A DNA stretch of 64,000 nt from Hyphomicrobium sp. (GTDB lineage Bacteria > Pseudomonadota > Alphaproteobacteria > Rhizobiales > Hyphomicrobiaceae): assembly GCA_013141015.1 (NCBI GenBank), contig JABFRT010000053.1, forward strand, positions 57,096 through 121,095, written 5' to 3'. A program made the translations under genes and the position numbers. Under the pieces are notes generated by a model. It did no database searches. It had not been told where the DNA came from and saw nothing but the letters and a program-made list of their open reading frames with translations. Shown here piece after piece: positions 10,947-20,483 of the stretch (positions are counted from its first letter, which is position 1; each line of letters starts with the position of its first letter).

Positions 10947-11705
10947 ATGGTGGTCGAAAAGCTACCGTCGGCTCGCGCGCTTAGGTCTGATGCCATTGAT
11001 GCCGCCACGATCGACATGGCGACCCGAAAGGCGATGTATGCCTTGTTCGAACGCTACTACATGTCCTCGTCCTTCGAGCGCTTTGAAAAAGATCTGGCGG
11101 GCAAGGATACGGTGTTCCTGATCCATAACGATCAGGGCGTCTTGTGCGGCTTTTCAACACTCGCCGTTTCAACGGCCCAGTTTGACGGCGCCCCCATCAG
11201 AGTTGCGTTTTCCGGTGACACGGTGATCGATCCGGCTTTTTGGGGCTCGCAGGCTTTCGCGTACCGCTGGATTCGCCATATCGGCACCTTGGCATCGCAA
11301 CGCCCGGAGTTGCCGCTCTATTGGCTGCTTACCGTCAAAGGGCATCGGACATATCGCTATCTGCCAGCCTTCGGTCTTCGCTTCGTTCCGGATTGGCGCA
11401 CTTCAGTTGCCAGCGTATCAGCGGAAAAACTTATCGCGTTGAGAGACGCACTCGCACGCCAGAAATTCGGCAGCGCATACGCCCCTGAAACCGGCGTCGT
11501 TTCTTATGCCCAGTCGCAAGGCCATCTTGTCCCGGAACTCGCCGGTATTCCACCGCGACAGTTGCAGCGGCCCGATGTCCGCTTCTTTCTTGAACGCAAT
11601 CCGGGATACGCGCACGGCGACGAGCTCGTCTGCTTGTGCGAATTGTCTGCCGCCAATATGCGCCCGTTGACTCGGCGGCTGTTCCTTGACGGCGCTAAAA
11701 GATGA
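10947..11705 (+). CDS. GNAT-fold-like protein, first gene of the radical SAM biosynthetic operon
   Basis: A 252-residue soluble protein without signal peptide or membrane segments. The start is supported by AGGAGAA about 8 bp upstream. Residues about 60-135 read like a GNAT-type acyltransferase core: a strand pair with VFLIHNDQGVLCGFSTL, then a segment ending in HRTYRYLPAFGLRF that resembles the cofactor-binding and C-terminal part of acyltransferases. Similarity is weak and no specific substrate can be named. Its stop overlaps the next gene (ATGA at 11702-11705), so it is translationally coupled to the GH3-type enzyme. An N-acyl or aminoacyl transfer step with that enzyme is a reasonable but untested inference. 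Confidence 0.6.
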   Translation: MVVEKLPSARALRSDAIDAATIDMATRKAMYALFERYYMSSSFERFEKDLAGKDTVFLIHNDQGVLCGFSTLAVSTAQFDGAPIRVAFSGDTVIDPAFWGSQAFAYRWIRHIGTLASQRPELPLYWLLTVKGHRTYRYLPAFGLRFVPDWRTSVASVSAEKLIALRDALARQKFGSAYAPETGVVSYAQSQGHLVPELAGIPPRQLQRPDVRFFLERNPGYAHGDELVCLCELSAANMRPLTRRLFLDGAKR

Positions 11706-13222
11706 ATGGATGGGCGAAGATCATAACGGCGGCCCGGCAACCGGCTGATGAATTCCAACTCGCTTTGCGCAATCCGCGGCAACATCAAGTGCAGCTGCTG
11801 CACTCTATCGTCGGTCGCAACCGAAACACCGCATTCGGCCGCACACACAACTTTTCCGGCATCGGCAGTCTTGCGGACTTTCATGGGGCGGTGCCTATCC
11901 AGACCTACGAGGACGTGCGGGGATTGATCGCGCGCTCCGCCGACAACGAACCGCAACTCTTAACCACCGATCCTATTGTTGTTTTCGAGGAAACCGGCGG
12001 CACGGCCTCTGGCAGAAAGTTGATCCCGCACACGGCCGCCAGCCTCGCGAGCTTCCGCTCAGCTATTCTGCCGTGGCTCCTTGATCTGACGCAGCGGCGG
12101 CCCGGCGTTATGAAAGGCAAAAGCTACGTTGCGATCAGTCCGGCAACGCGCCGCCCGGCCACCACACGGGGTGGCTACTCCATCGGTCTTGCATCGGATG
12201 CCGCCTATCTGGGCGAGGATCTTGGGGAGGCCTTCGCGTCAATCCTCGCCGTTCCCCCAGACGTTGCACAGCTGGAGAATGTCGACGTGTGGCGGCTCGC
12301 AACGCTCGTCCATCTCATCGAATGTGAAGACTTAAGCTTCGTGTCCATCTGGAGCCCGACGTTCTTCCTGGATTTGATCGCTGCAGTGCCAGCGCTTGCG
12401 TCGCAGATTTTTCCGTGCCTCACCCAGACTGCGCGGAACCGCTTCGACCGCGCACTTGAAGGGACGACCATTCAAACCGCTATTCTTTGGCCGAAGCTCG
12501 ATACAATTTCCTGCTGGTGCGATGGCAGTTCGCGGGTCTTTGCGGACCGTCTTGCCGCGCTTTGTCCGCACGCGGTGCTGGAAGCTAAAGGTCTGTTGGC
12601 GACGGAGGCCGCGATCACCATACCGCGCGGCGGCAACATCGGCTGCGTGCCGGCGTTGACAAGTACCGTTATCGAATTCATCGACCGCAACGGCGCATCG
12701 CATCTGGCCGACGAACTGAACACCGGCGCATCTTACCGCGTCGTCATAACCACAACGGGCGGATTGTACCGCTATGATATCGGCGACCAGGTGCGTTGTA
12801 TCGCATACGATGGCACAACGCCGAGATTGCTGTTCGAGGGCCGTGCTTCGCTGACGAGCGACTTGGTGGGAGAGAAGCTCGACGAAGCATTCGTGGCGGC
12901 GGCCCTCAGCTGCGTGTCATGTCCGGCCGTGCTCGTTCCGGAATGTTTGCCAAAGCCGCACTACCAAGTGTGGCTGGACGGCTCAGGACATTGCGACGGC
13001 ACATTGCAGACCTATGCGAACCTGATTGAGAAGCGCCTCCGCGCAAACCCGCAATACGCCTATGCGCGAGACCTTGGTCAGCTTGGTCCGCTTGTATTTG
13101 TTGAAGTGCCAGGTCTTGTTGCGACGCGCAACGCATGTCACACCCAAGCGGGTGGAAGGCTGGCTGATGGCAAACACACGGCGTTGATGCTGCCCCGCGA
13201 TGCAAGCCGCGAAGCCACATAG
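11702..13222 (+). CDS. GH3-family acyl-adenylating enzyme
   Basis: A 506-residue cytosolic enzyme of the GH3 superfamily (ANL fold). The family adenylates a carboxylic acid with ATP and in plants transfers it to an amino acid. Visible hallmarks are FEETGGTASGRKLIP near residues 96-110, the P-loop-like site of GH3 proteins, and the stretch TTTGGLYRYDIGDQVR near 350-365 typical of the family. Length is slightly below plant GH3 (about 600) and normal for bacterial members. The start overlaps the preceding stop by 4 bp. Bacterial homologues often sit in secondary-metabolite or lipid clusters, so an acid-activation role in this operon is likely, while both the acid and the acceptor are unknown. 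A gap of about 90 bp precedes the first radical SAM gene. Confidence 0.82.
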   Translation: MNGWAKIITAARQPADEFQLALRNPRQHQVQLLHSIVGRNRNTAFGRTHNFSGIGSLADFHGAVPIQTYEDVRGLIARSADNEPQLLTTDPIVVFEETGGTASGRKLIPHTAASLASFRSAILPWLLDLTQRRPGVMKGKSYVAISPATRRPATTRGGYSIGLASDAAYLGEDLGEAFASILAVPPDVAQLENVDVWRLATLVHLIECEDLSFVSIWSPTFFLDLIAAVPALASQIFPCLTQTARNRFDRALEGTTIQTAILWPKLDTISCWCDGSSRVFADRLAALCPHAVLEAKGLLATEAAITIPRGGNIGCVPALTSTVIEFIDRNGASHLADELNTGASYRVVITTTGGLYRYDIGDQVRCIAYDGTTPRLLFEGRASLTSDLVGEKLDEAFVAAALSCVSCPAVLVPECLPKPHYQVWLDGSGHCDGTLQTYANLIEKRLRANPQYAYARDLGQLGPLVFVEVPGLVATRNACHTQAGGRLADGKHTALMLPRDASREAT

Positions 13223-13313
13223 CCTCGTCATTCGCCGCGTCCGGCAGGAAGCCTATTGCACTTAGTGGGCGCGAATTTATGATGTTTGCGGATGGTGCGG
13301 CCAGGAAGAACGA

Positions 13314-14645
13314 ATGAAGATCTATTTGATCTCCCCAAAGGGGCCGCTCTATCGCAGCCGAGGCGGCATTTTTAAAAAGTCGTTGCGCTATCAGCCGCTG
13401 ACGTTGACCACGCTCGCGGCACTTGCGCCTTCCGAACTCGCGATCGATATTCAACTGATCGACGAAGGCACCGCAGACGTTCCGCTCGATATTGATGCAG
13501 ACCTGATTGGCCTGACCGTTCTGACCGGCAGCTCATCGCGCGCCTACGAACTTTCCGCCCATTTCCGCGCGCGCGGCATTAAGACGGTGTTGGGCGGGCC
13601 GCACGTCACGTTAATGCCGCAAGAAGCGCAGCGCCACGCCGACGCGATCTGCGTGGGATACGCTGAGCGAAGCTGGCCGCAACTTTTGCGAGACTTCTCC
13701 TCTGGCGCGCTGAAGCCGCGGTACGATCAAGGCGCGGACTTCGTGCTAGACAATTTGCCGTTTGCGCGCCGCGATCTGCTCGATGGCCGCAATTATCTGA
13801 CCCAAGCGGTGTTCGAGGCAACGCGGGCCTGCGCCCATGATTGCGAATTTTGCGTGTCGCCGTCAGCGTGGGGCCGCAAGCAGTTTCAAAAACCCGTCAA
13901 CCATGTGGTGGAAGATATCCGCCGCGTCGGCAAACGGAAGATCCTGTTCATCGATCTCAATCTGATATCCGACCGCAATTACGCACGTGAGCTGTTTGAA
14001 GCGCTGATACCGCTTAAGGTCCGCTGGTTCGGCTTGTCGACGAGCCTCATTGGCCGCGATCATGCGCTGATGGAGCTCATGGCGCGCAGCGGGTGCTCAG
14101 GGCTGTTGATCGGCTTTGAGACGATGACCAAGGGCGGGCTCGGCGCCATCAACAAGCGCTTCAACGACCCAGTCCAATACGCCAACCTGATCGCGGATTT
14201 GCATCGCTTGAAAATCGCCGTGCAGGGCTGCTTCGTGTTCGGCAACGATAGCGATGACATGGACGTGTTCGACAACACGGCCGATTTCGTCAATGCAACC
14301 GGCATTGATCTGCCGCGCTTTGCGATTCTGACGCCGTTTCCCGGCACGCCGCTCCACAACCGGCTGGACCGCGAAGGCCGCATTCTTTCCAAGAACTGGG
14401 AGCTCTACGACGGCCAGCACGTCGTGTTTCAGCCGCGCACCATGACACCGCAGCAGCTGTTGGACGGTCATGTGCGCGCCTGGAAGAAAGCTTACAAATT
14501 TTCTTCCATTGCCGAGCGGCTGTCCAAGTCGCGCATCGACCTGCCGCTCGCGATCACGGCAAACTTCGGATATCGCTTTTACGCCCATCACTTGCACTCG
14601 CACTACACCTGCGACTGGCCTCAGCTGCAGGATGAGGCCGCCTGA
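13314..14645 (+). CDS. Radical SAM protein with B12-binding-like N-terminal domain (paralogue 1 of 4)
   Basis: A 443-residue protein. Residues about 1-130 form a Rossmann-like domain of the cobalamin-binding type with VLGGPHVTLMP at 92-102, but the classic DxHxxG cobalamin ligand motif is not visible. The radical SAM cluster motif CX3CX2C is at Cys173, Cys177 and Cys180. It is followed by strands expected of the TIM barrel (ILFIDLNLISD, GLLIGFETM) and a C-terminal extension containing FPGTPLHNRL. Such enzymes reductively cleave S-adenosylmethionine and often methylate or rearrange unactivated carbons. AGGAAG lies upstream of the ATG. The stop and the next start overlap (TGATG). This is the most divergent of the four paralogues. 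Substrate unknown. Confidence 0.85.
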   Translation: MKIYLISPKGPLYRSRGGIFKKSLRYQPLTLTTLAALAPSELAIDIQLIDEGTADVPLDIDADLIGLTVLTGSSSRAYELSAHFRARGIKTVLGGPHVTLMPQEAQRHADAICVGYAERSWPQLLRDFSSGALKPRYDQGADFVLDNLPFARRDLLDGRNYLTQAVFEATRACAHDCEFCVSPSAWGRKQFQKPVNHVVEDIRRVGKRKILFIDLNLISDRNYARELFEALIPLKVRWFGLSTSLIGRDHALMELMARSGCSGLLIGFETMTKGGLGAINKRFNDPVQYANLIADLHRLKIAVQGCFVFGNDSDDMDVFDNTADFVNATGIDLPRFAILTPFPGTPLHNRLDREGRILSKNWELYDGQHVVFQPRTMTPQQLLDGHVRAWKKAYKFSSIAERLSKSRIDLPLAITANFGYRFYAHHLHSHYTCDWPQLQDEAA

Positions 14646-16000
14646 TGCATTTGACGTTTGTGCACCCGGCTATCGGACGCAAACCGGGCACGCAGTATAT
14701 GCGTTCCTGGCAGATGGAGCCATTGCCGGTTGCGGCGCTCGCCGGATTGACGCCGCCGGACGTCGCGATCTCGTTCTTTGATGATCGCATGGAGGCCATC
14801 GCCTACGATATTCCAACCGATCTTGTCGCCATACCGGTCGAGACCTATACCGCCAAGCGCGCCTATCAGATTGCATCGGAATTCCGCAAGCGCCGCGTGC
14901 CGGTTGTCATGGGCGGCTTCCACGCGACGCTCGCACCCGACGAGGTGGCGCGCTATGCCGAAGCCGTTGTAGTTGGCGAAGCCGAAGACCTCTGGCCGCT
15001 CGTGATCGAGGATGCGCGCTCGGGGCGCCTCAAGCCCTTATATAAATCGGATACGCAGCCCGACCTTGCATCGATCCGATACGACCGTCGGCTGTTTCGC
15101 GGCAAGAATTATCTACCCATCCGCCTGGTTGAGACCGGTCGCGGCTGCAAATTCCCGTGCGATTTTTGCGCGATCCAAAGTTTCTTTGAGCGCACCGCGC
15201 GCCACCGGCCTATCGATGCCATCCGATCAGAACTTCAAAGCCTGAAGGCCGGTGCCAAAGTCTTTTTCTTCGTCGATGACAATTTCGCAGCCGACATCAA
15301 ATTCGCGTCTGAACTGGCTGATGCCATCGCACCGCTCAAGATCCGCTGGATTACGCAAATGAGCATCAATGCGGCCCATGATGAAGCGTTCCTCGCGCGC
15401 TTGGCCGCGGCCGGGTGCGTCGGCGTGCTGATCGGCTTTGAAAGCCTGGACGAGACGGTCCTGCGCTCGATGCGCAAATCATTCAACACGATGAAGGGCG
15501 GCTATCCTGCGGCCCTCGCCAACCTGCGCCGCCACGGCATTCGCGTCTATGGCACGTTTGTGTTCGGCTATGGAGAAACGCGCGAGGACGCCTTTGCAGA
15601 GGCCGCCGCGTTCGCTATCGACAACCGCTTTTACATCGCAGCGTTCAACCATCTGACGCCGTTCCCCGGCACGCCGCTGTATCGCCGGCTGCAGCTTGAG
15701 AACCGCTTGCTCTATGACGATTGGTGGCTGGATGCGCGCTACAAGTACAACGATCTGCCGTTCCGGCCGCAGGGCGCAGAGCCGGACGACATCCGCCGCG
15801 GCTGCCTTTCCGCCCGCGCCACCTTCTACAGCTGGCGCAGCATAGCGTTGCGCATGCTCGACCGCGTCAATCGCAACGATAGCCTGATGATGCGCAACTT
15901 CATTCCGATCAACTATCTGCATCGCGCCGAACTCGCAACGCGCGACCGCTTTCCTCTCGGAGATCCGGCATGGCAGGGCACGCTGATGCAAGTTGCCTGA
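14645..16000 (+). CDS. Radical SAM protein with B12-binding-like N-terminal domain (paralogue 2 of 4)
   Basis: A 451-residue paralogue of its neighbours. The N-terminal domain carries VVMGGFHATLAPDE near residues 87-100, the family's GG-H-T-P signature, again without an obvious DxHxxG. The [4Fe-4S] site is Cys168, Cys172 and Cys175 in GRGCKFPCDFC. VFFFVDDNFAADIKF and GVLIGFESLDE mark barrel strands. The tail contains YKYNDLPFRP, a C-terminal motif shared with paralogues 3 and 4. It is translationally coupled to paralogue 1. The predicted role is SAM-dependent radical chemistry (methylation or C-C/C-S bond formation) on the metabolite made by this operon, and the order of action among the four enzymes cannot be read from sequence. 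Confidence 0.86.
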   Translation: MHLTFVHPAIGRKPGTQYMRSWQMEPLPVAALAGLTPPDVAISFFDDRMEAIAYDIPTDLVAIPVETYTAKRAYQIASEFRKRRVPVVMGGFHATLAPDEVARYAEAVVVGEAEDLWPLVIEDARSGRLKPLYKSDTQPDLASIRYDRRLFRGKNYLPIRLVETGRGCKFPCDFCAIQSFFERTARHRPIDAIRSELQSLKAGAKVFFFVDDNFAADIKFASELADAIAPLKIRWITQMSINAAHDEAFLARLAAAGCVGVLIGFESLDETVLRSMRKSFNTMKGGYPAALANLRRHGIRVYGTFVFGYGETREDAFAEAAAFAIDNRFYIAAFNHLTPFPGTPLYRRLQLENRLLYDDWWLDARYKYNDLPFRPQGAEPDDIRRGCLSARATFYSWRSIALRMLDRVNRNDSLMMRNFIPINYLHRAELATRDRFPLGDPAWQGTLMQVA

Positions 16001-17115
16001 CCGGAGAGGTCGTTCAAGGCAATCTGCGGTTTACAATTGCCGCGCGCGATGATGAAGCCGACGTGCGCCGGCTGCTTCGGGAGATTCCGATTGGCGGGCG
16101 CTATCAAATCACGCTCGAACGGCAACCCGACGCCTTTGCGCCGGGCGCCGGCCGAACCCGCTCAGAACACATCATCATCGCGCGCGATCGGAGAACGGGG
16201 TGCGCCGCCGGCCTCTGCGAGCGCGTCGTGCGCGATGCTTTTGTTGATGGTTCTATCCGGCAGCTGCCGTATATCGGCGCGCTCCGGATCGCCCCTTCCC
16301 ACCGCCACAAAATTGCGGTGTTACGCGGCGGGTTCGAAGCGCTGAGGCTTCTCACGGTCCGCCCCGGCGAGTTGCCGTTCGCGTTGACGTCGATCACGTC
16401 CGACAATAGCCCCGCCCGGCGTGTGCTGACCGCGTTGCTACCCGGCCTACCGCTCTATCATCCCGCCGGCGATTTTTCGACGCTCGCGCTGCGTCCAAAG
16501 TTCCGGTCAGCCAATGCTGCGATCCAGTGCGCAGCCTCGTCTGACTTCGCCGAGCTCTCTGAATTTCTGAACCGCGTGAACGCGCGCGCGCAGTTTGCGC
16601 CGGTATGGAGTGAAGCTGCTCTGCGCGGGTTGCAGGGGCATGGGCTATTGCCCGAGCATTTTTTGTTTGTGCGCCAGGGCAAGCGGATTTCGGGATGCAT
16701 GGCCGTTTGGGACCAGCGCCGCTTCCGCCAAGTGGTCGTGCGCCAGTATCCAAAACAAATTGGCGCGTTGCGGCCCTTGCTGAACCTCGCCGCACCATTG
16801 GCCGGCCTGCCGCGCTTACCCGCCATCGGCACACCGATCAATCAATGCGTGCTGTCCCATGTTGCGTTTGAAGATGAGGATCAAGCGACGTTGCTCGCGC
16901 TGTTGGACGGCGCACTTGACCAAGCCAAGCGGCGCAAGTTTGACGCGGCGCTGATCGGATTTGCAACAGCGCGGCCCTGGGGCGCCGCCATTCAGCAGCG
17001 CCATCGGGCAATCGAATATCAGACGAGTTTGTATTTGACGCACTGGCCGGATGCGACCGCGTTCGTTGCGTCGCTTCAGCCCCGCACGCCGCATCCTGAA
17101 TTGGGGCTGTTGTAA
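15970..17115 (+). CDS. Large GNAT-like acyltransferase
   Basis: A 381-residue soluble protein that may contain two GNAT-like folds. The N-terminal half (EHIIIARDRRTGCAAGLCER, then IGALRIAPSHRHKIAVLRGG) resembles an acetyl-CoA-type acyltransferase core. The C-terminal half repeats the pattern with LFVRQGKRISGCMAVWDQR. The start at 15970 lies 30 bp inside the preceding gene and has GGAGATCC just upstream, supporting overlap. Together with the first gene of the operon this gives two GNAT-like proteins beside one acid-activating enzyme, suggesting acyl or aminoacyl transfer steps. No substrate can be named. The stop is one base before the next ATG. Confidence 0.65.
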   Translation: MAGHADASCLTGEVVQGNLRFTIAARDDEADVRRLLREIPIGGRYQITLERQPDAFAPGAGRTRSEHIIIARDRRTGCAAGLCERVVRDAFVDGSIRQLPYIGALRIAPSHRHKIAVLRGGFEALRLLTVRPGELPFALTSITSDNSPARRVLTALLPGLPLYHPAGDFSTLALRPKFRSANAAIQCAASSDFAELSEFLNRVNARAQFAPVWSEAALRGLQGHGLLPEHFLFVRQGKRISGCMAVWDQRRFRQVVVRQYPKQIGALRPLLNLAAPLAGLPRLPAIGTPINQCVLSHVAFEDEDQATLLALLDGALDQAKRRKFDAALIGFATARPWGAAIQQRHRAIEYQTSLYLTHWPDATAFVASLQPRTPHPELGLL

Positions 17116-17116
17116 C

Positions 17117-18460
17117 ATGAATCATATAACCTTTGTGCGTCCGGCACTCGGGCAAGGGCGCTCCGCTGATGCAATGACGCCGCTGGTCTTTGCAATTCTC
17201 AAGGCCCGGACTCCGGAAGGCATTGCTACAACACTGATCGATGAGCGCATTGAGCCGTTTGTTCCTGTTGCGACCGATTTGGTTGCGATGACGGTTGAGA
17301 CCTTCACCGCGCGGCGCGCCTATGAAATCGCAGCCGTCTATCGCGCCAGGGGCATCCCCGTTGTGGTCGGCGGCCACCACCCCTCGATGGTTCCAGATGA
17401 GGCAGCGCAATATGCCGACGCCGTCGTCATCGGCGACGCTGAAGGGGTATGGGAGCAGGTGCTTGAAGACGCCCGCTGCGGCCGCCTGCAGAAGCGCTAT
17501 CAGGCCGCGAAAAAGCGCGACGAACGCGACGCCATCGTTTTCGATCGCAGCATATTCGCCGGCAAGCGCTATGCGCCGGTTTCGCTGGTCCAGGTTGGCC
17601 GCGGCTGCCGTTTTGCCTGCGACTTCTGTTCGATCCATGCCTTCTACGGCACGCACCGCGAGCAGCGGCCCATCGCCGGCATCGTCGCGGAAATCTCCGC
17701 GTTGCCGCGGCGCCAGATGATTTTTTTTGTCGATGACAATCTGTTCTGGCGGCGCGACCGGTTCGAAGAGCTGATGACGGCGCTGATACCGTTGCGGCGG
17801 CGCTGGTCGTGCCAAATCACCATCGATGTGGCGCGCGACGATGCGCTTCTGGATCTGATGGCTGAAGCCGGATGCGTGCTGACGTTGATTGGATTTGAAT
17901 CGCTCGATAAGGGCAACCTCCGCCAGATGCACAAGAACTGGAACGGCGTTTCAGGCGCGTATACCGACGTCATCGCGCGCCTGCATGCCCGGCGGATCAT
18001 GATCTACGGCACATTCGTTTTTGGATACGACGGCGACACATCCGCGTCATTCGACAGTGCTGCAAATTTCGCGCGCGCGCAAAATATGGCCATTGCCAAC
18101 TTCAATCCGCTGACACCCATGCCGGGCACAGGGCTCTATGACCGCCTGCGGGCAGACAATGCCTTACTGTCGCCGACCTGGTGGATCGACCCCAGTTACC
18201 GCTATGGCGATCCGATCTTCAAACCGAAATCCATGTCGGCAAGCGAGCTGCATGACGGGCCAATGCATTCCCGGCGCGCGTTCTATTCCTGGCAATCGAT
18301 CTTGTCGCGGGCAGCGCACGGCTTCGTGTTGTGGCGACGCCCCAGAAGCGTTGCCATCATGCTGCTCGGAAACTGGGTATCGCGCCGCGAAATCGCACGC
18401 AAACAAAACCAGCAATTGAGTGCGCCAGCCATCACAGCTCGGGAAAGCCAAACAGCATGA
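17117..18460 (+). CDS. Radical SAM protein with B12-binding-like N-terminal domain (paralogue 3 of 4)
   Basis: A 447-residue protein starting at ATG 17117, one base after the preceding stop; an upstream extension in frame would overlap the previous gene and adds no conserved residues. The N-terminal cobalamin-type domain contains VVVGGHHPSMVPDE near residue 83. The radical SAM cluster cysteines are Cys164, Cys168 and Cys171 in GRGCRFACDFC. Barrel markers are MIFFVDDNLFWRRDR and VLTLIGFESLDK. The C-terminal region has PMPGTGLYDRLRADN and a tail like that of paralogue 2. It overlaps paralogue 4 by 4 bp. The paralogues share length and domain order, so repeated duplication within the operon is the simplest origin. 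Confidence 0.86.
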   Translation: MNHITFVRPALGQGRSADAMTPLVFAILKARTPEGIATTLIDERIEPFVPVATDLVAMTVETFTARRAYEIAAVYRARGIPVVVGGHHPSMVPDEAAQYADAVVIGDAEGVWEQVLEDARCGRLQKRYQAAKKRDERDAIVFDRSIFAGKRYAPVSLVQVGRGCRFACDFCSIHAFYGTHREQRPIAGIVAEISALPRRQMIFFVDDNLFWRRDRFEELMTALIPLRRRWSCQITIDVARDDALLDLMAEAGCVLTLIGFESLDKGNLRQMHKNWNGVSGAYTDVIARLHARRIMIYGTFVFGYDGDTSASFDSAANFARAQNMAIANFNPLTPMPGTGLYDRLRADNALLSPTWWIDPSYRYGDPIFKPKSMSASELHDGPMHSRRAFYSWQSILSRAAHGFVLWRRPRSVAIMLLGNWVSRREIARKQNQQLSAPAITARESQTA

Positions 18461-19794
18461 AGCTGGTTCTTATCAAACCGACCATCGGCCGGCCGGAGCA
18501 TAGTCTCTATATCGACGAAGCGCGCATGGAACCGCTCAATCTGGGCGTGCTCGCCGCGCTGACACCGGCCGATATCGATCTGACGATGTATGACGATCGC
18601 TGTGAACCGATCCCCTATCATCTGCCCGCCGATCTGGTGGCGATGACGGTTGAAACCTACACGGCGCGGCGATCGTATGAAATTGCCGACGAATACCGCC
18701 GACGCGGCGTCCGGGTCGTTATGGGCGGCGTGCACCCGACATTCGTGCCCGAGGAATGTGCCGCCCACGCCGACAGCCTGTTTATCGGCGACGCCGAAAC
18801 AGGGTGGGCTGAACTGATCGAGGACGCAAAACGCGGCGCGTTGAAGCCGATGTACAAAGGAGAGCCCGGACGCCCGCAAACCGGCGTTCTCACACGGCGC
18901 GATATCTATGAAGGCAAAGGCTACCTACCGGTCAGCCTGATGCAATACAGCCGCGGATGCCGCTTCACCTGCGAGTTCTGCGCGGTTACCAAATACTTCG
19001 ACCGCAAACACCACCTGCGCGCCATCGACGAAACGGTTCGTGAAATCGAAAGTCAAAAGCGCAAGCTGGTGTTCTTTGTCGATGACAACATCGCGTCCAA
19101 CCGCGAAGCCCTCAAGGATCTCTGCCGCGCCCTCATCCCGCTGCGCATCAATTGGGTCAGTCAAGCATCCCTGGATATCACAACTGACGCCGAAGCCATG
19201 AAGCTGATGGCTGACTCAGGCTGTCTTGGCCACATCATGGGCTTTGAATCGATCACGCGCGCGAGCGTCAAAGAAGCCCGCAAAGCCCCCAATATGGGCA
19301 AGTTCGACACCTACGAAACGCAAATCCGGATCTTGCGCGAGCACGGCTTCCAGACGTGGGCGGCATTCACACTCGGCTATGACAACGACACGGTCGACAG
19401 CGTCCGCGCGACTTTGGATTTTGCGTTGAAGAACCGCTTCACGTTTGCGGCTTTCAACATTTTGATGCCCTACCCGAACACCCCGTTCTACGACAAACTG
19501 ACAGAACAAGGCCGGCATCTCTACGACGGCAAGTGGTGGCTGCACCCGCAGTACCGCTTCAATGACGCAGCATTCGTGCCGGCCCAGATGACACCCGAGC
19601 AGTTGACCGGCGTCTGCTACGAAGCCCGCAAAGAATTCAACCGCATACCTTCCCTGTTGTGGCGCTTCTCGGATCTCAAAACAAACATGCGCACCATACG
19701 GCGGATGTCTGCCTTCTGGCAGTTCACTCCGGTTTTCCGGCGCGAAGTGTTCAAAAAGCACGGCATGGTCTTCGGGCATTTCGGACACAAATGA
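18457..19794 (+). CDS. Radical SAM protein with B12-binding-like N-terminal domain (paralogue 4 of 4)
   Basis: A 445-residue protein starting at ATG 18457, which overlaps the previous stop (ATGA). The N-terminal domain carries VVMGGVHPTFVPEE near residue 87. The iron-sulfur site is Cys168, Cys172 and Cys175 in SRGCRFTCEFC. Further markers are KLVFFVDDNIASNRE, LGHIMGFESI and PYPNTPFYDKL. The N-terminal opening (KPTIGRPEHSLYIDEARMEP) closely parallels paralogue 2, including the Met-Glu-Pro motif. The gene is coupled to the downstream membrane protein by another 4-bp overlap. General radical SAM chemistry is secure; the substrate is not known. Confidence 0.86.
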   Translation: MKLVLIKPTIGRPEHSLYIDEARMEPLNLGVLAALTPADIDLTMYDDRCEPIPYHLPADLVAMTVETYTARRSYEIADEYRRRGVRVVMGGVHPTFVPEECAAHADSLFIGDAETGWAELIEDAKRGALKPMYKGEPGRPQTGVLTRRDIYEGKGYLPVSLMQYSRGCRFTCEFCAVTKYFDRKHHLRAIDETVREIESQKRKLVFFVDDNIASNREALKDLCRALIPLRINWVSQASLDITTDAEAMKLMADSGCLGHIMGFESITRASVKEARKAPNMGKFDTYETQIRILREHGFQTWAAFTLGYDNDTVDSVRATLDFALKNRFTFAAFNILMPYPNTPFYDKLTEQGRHLYDGKWWLHPQYRFNDAAFVPAQMTPEQLTGVCYEARKEFNRIPSLLWRFSDLKTNMRTIRRMSAFWQFTPVFRREVFKKHGMVFGHFGHK

Positions 19795-20483
19795 CAATGA
19801 CCGGATTTTTCCACGTCTACCAATTTCTGGGGCCCGCCACGCTGATGCCGCTGGCGGCGTATGGATGGTGGCGCCACTATGATGGCGATTGGAATTTGGC
19901 AGCTGTCGCTTTGCTTGTGCCGGTCATCCATGCCTATATCGTACCCGGTATCGGCACAAACGTGCTCGGCATGTGGGCGTTCAACACACGTTTGAAGCTC
20001 GGCAAGTTCCGCCCGCATCATGGCTTTGTGTTCGGCAGTGCGACGGCGCTTATTGCGCTTATGTGCATCGGCGCGCCGAGCCCACAACTTTCTGCCGGGA
20101 CTGTTCTCTCAACCGCATTGCTGATTGGCGCGGTACTGCTGGCAGTCAATTGGGTCTACGATGCGCTCGCGCTCAAAAGCGGAGTGCTGGAAGTCTATAA
20201 CCAGCCGTGGGCTAACGGTGCCGGCCCCTGGGCAATCTCGGGGGATTATGTGATCTGGTTTTTTGGCGTGTTCGGCGTGATCTACGGCGCAGGCCTGCGT
20301 TTGGCAGAAAGCGTTCTTCTGGTCTCTTCAATACCTTTGAATTCGGTGGCGTTGACGGCGCTTATAGTGGCCGCGACGCTGATTATTCCAACGCTCGGCT
20401 ATATCGCAACCTCTTGGCTGCGCCATGGCCACAGCGGTTGCCGGCCACGGACACAGCGCACGATGGAGGCGCGAACATCATGA
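19791..20483 (+). CDS. Polytopic inner-membrane protein of unknown function
   Basis: A 230-residue hydrophobic protein with about six predicted membrane-spanning segments, for example around residues 8-22, 27-50, 80-95, 105-125, 150-175 and 185-210. The start at 19791 overlaps the preceding stop; a second ATG two codons later is equally possible. Polar motifs between helices include HAYIVPGIGTN and WAFNTRLKLGKFRPHHG, with adjacent histidines that could bind metal or substrate. I do not recognise the family. Its place in the operon suggests a membrane-bound tailoring enzyme or transporter for a hydrophobic product. Confidence 0.65.
   Translation: MTMTGFFHVYQFLGPATLMPLAAYGWWRHYDGDWNLAAVALLVPVIHAYIVPGIGTNVLGMWAFNTRLKLGKFRPHHGFVFGSATALIALMCIGAPSPQLSAGTVLSTALLIGAVLLAVNWVYDALALKSGVLEVYNQPWANGAGPWAISGDYVIWFFGVFGVIYGAGLRLAESVLLVSSIPLNSVALTALIVAATLIIPTLGYIATSWLRHGHSGCRPRTQRTMEARTS

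Noticed and set aside
11702..13222. Plant-hormone (auxin) conjugation by the GH3 protein
   Set aside because: GH3 family membership alone does not show the substrate; the neighbourhood points to a biosynthetic cluster.
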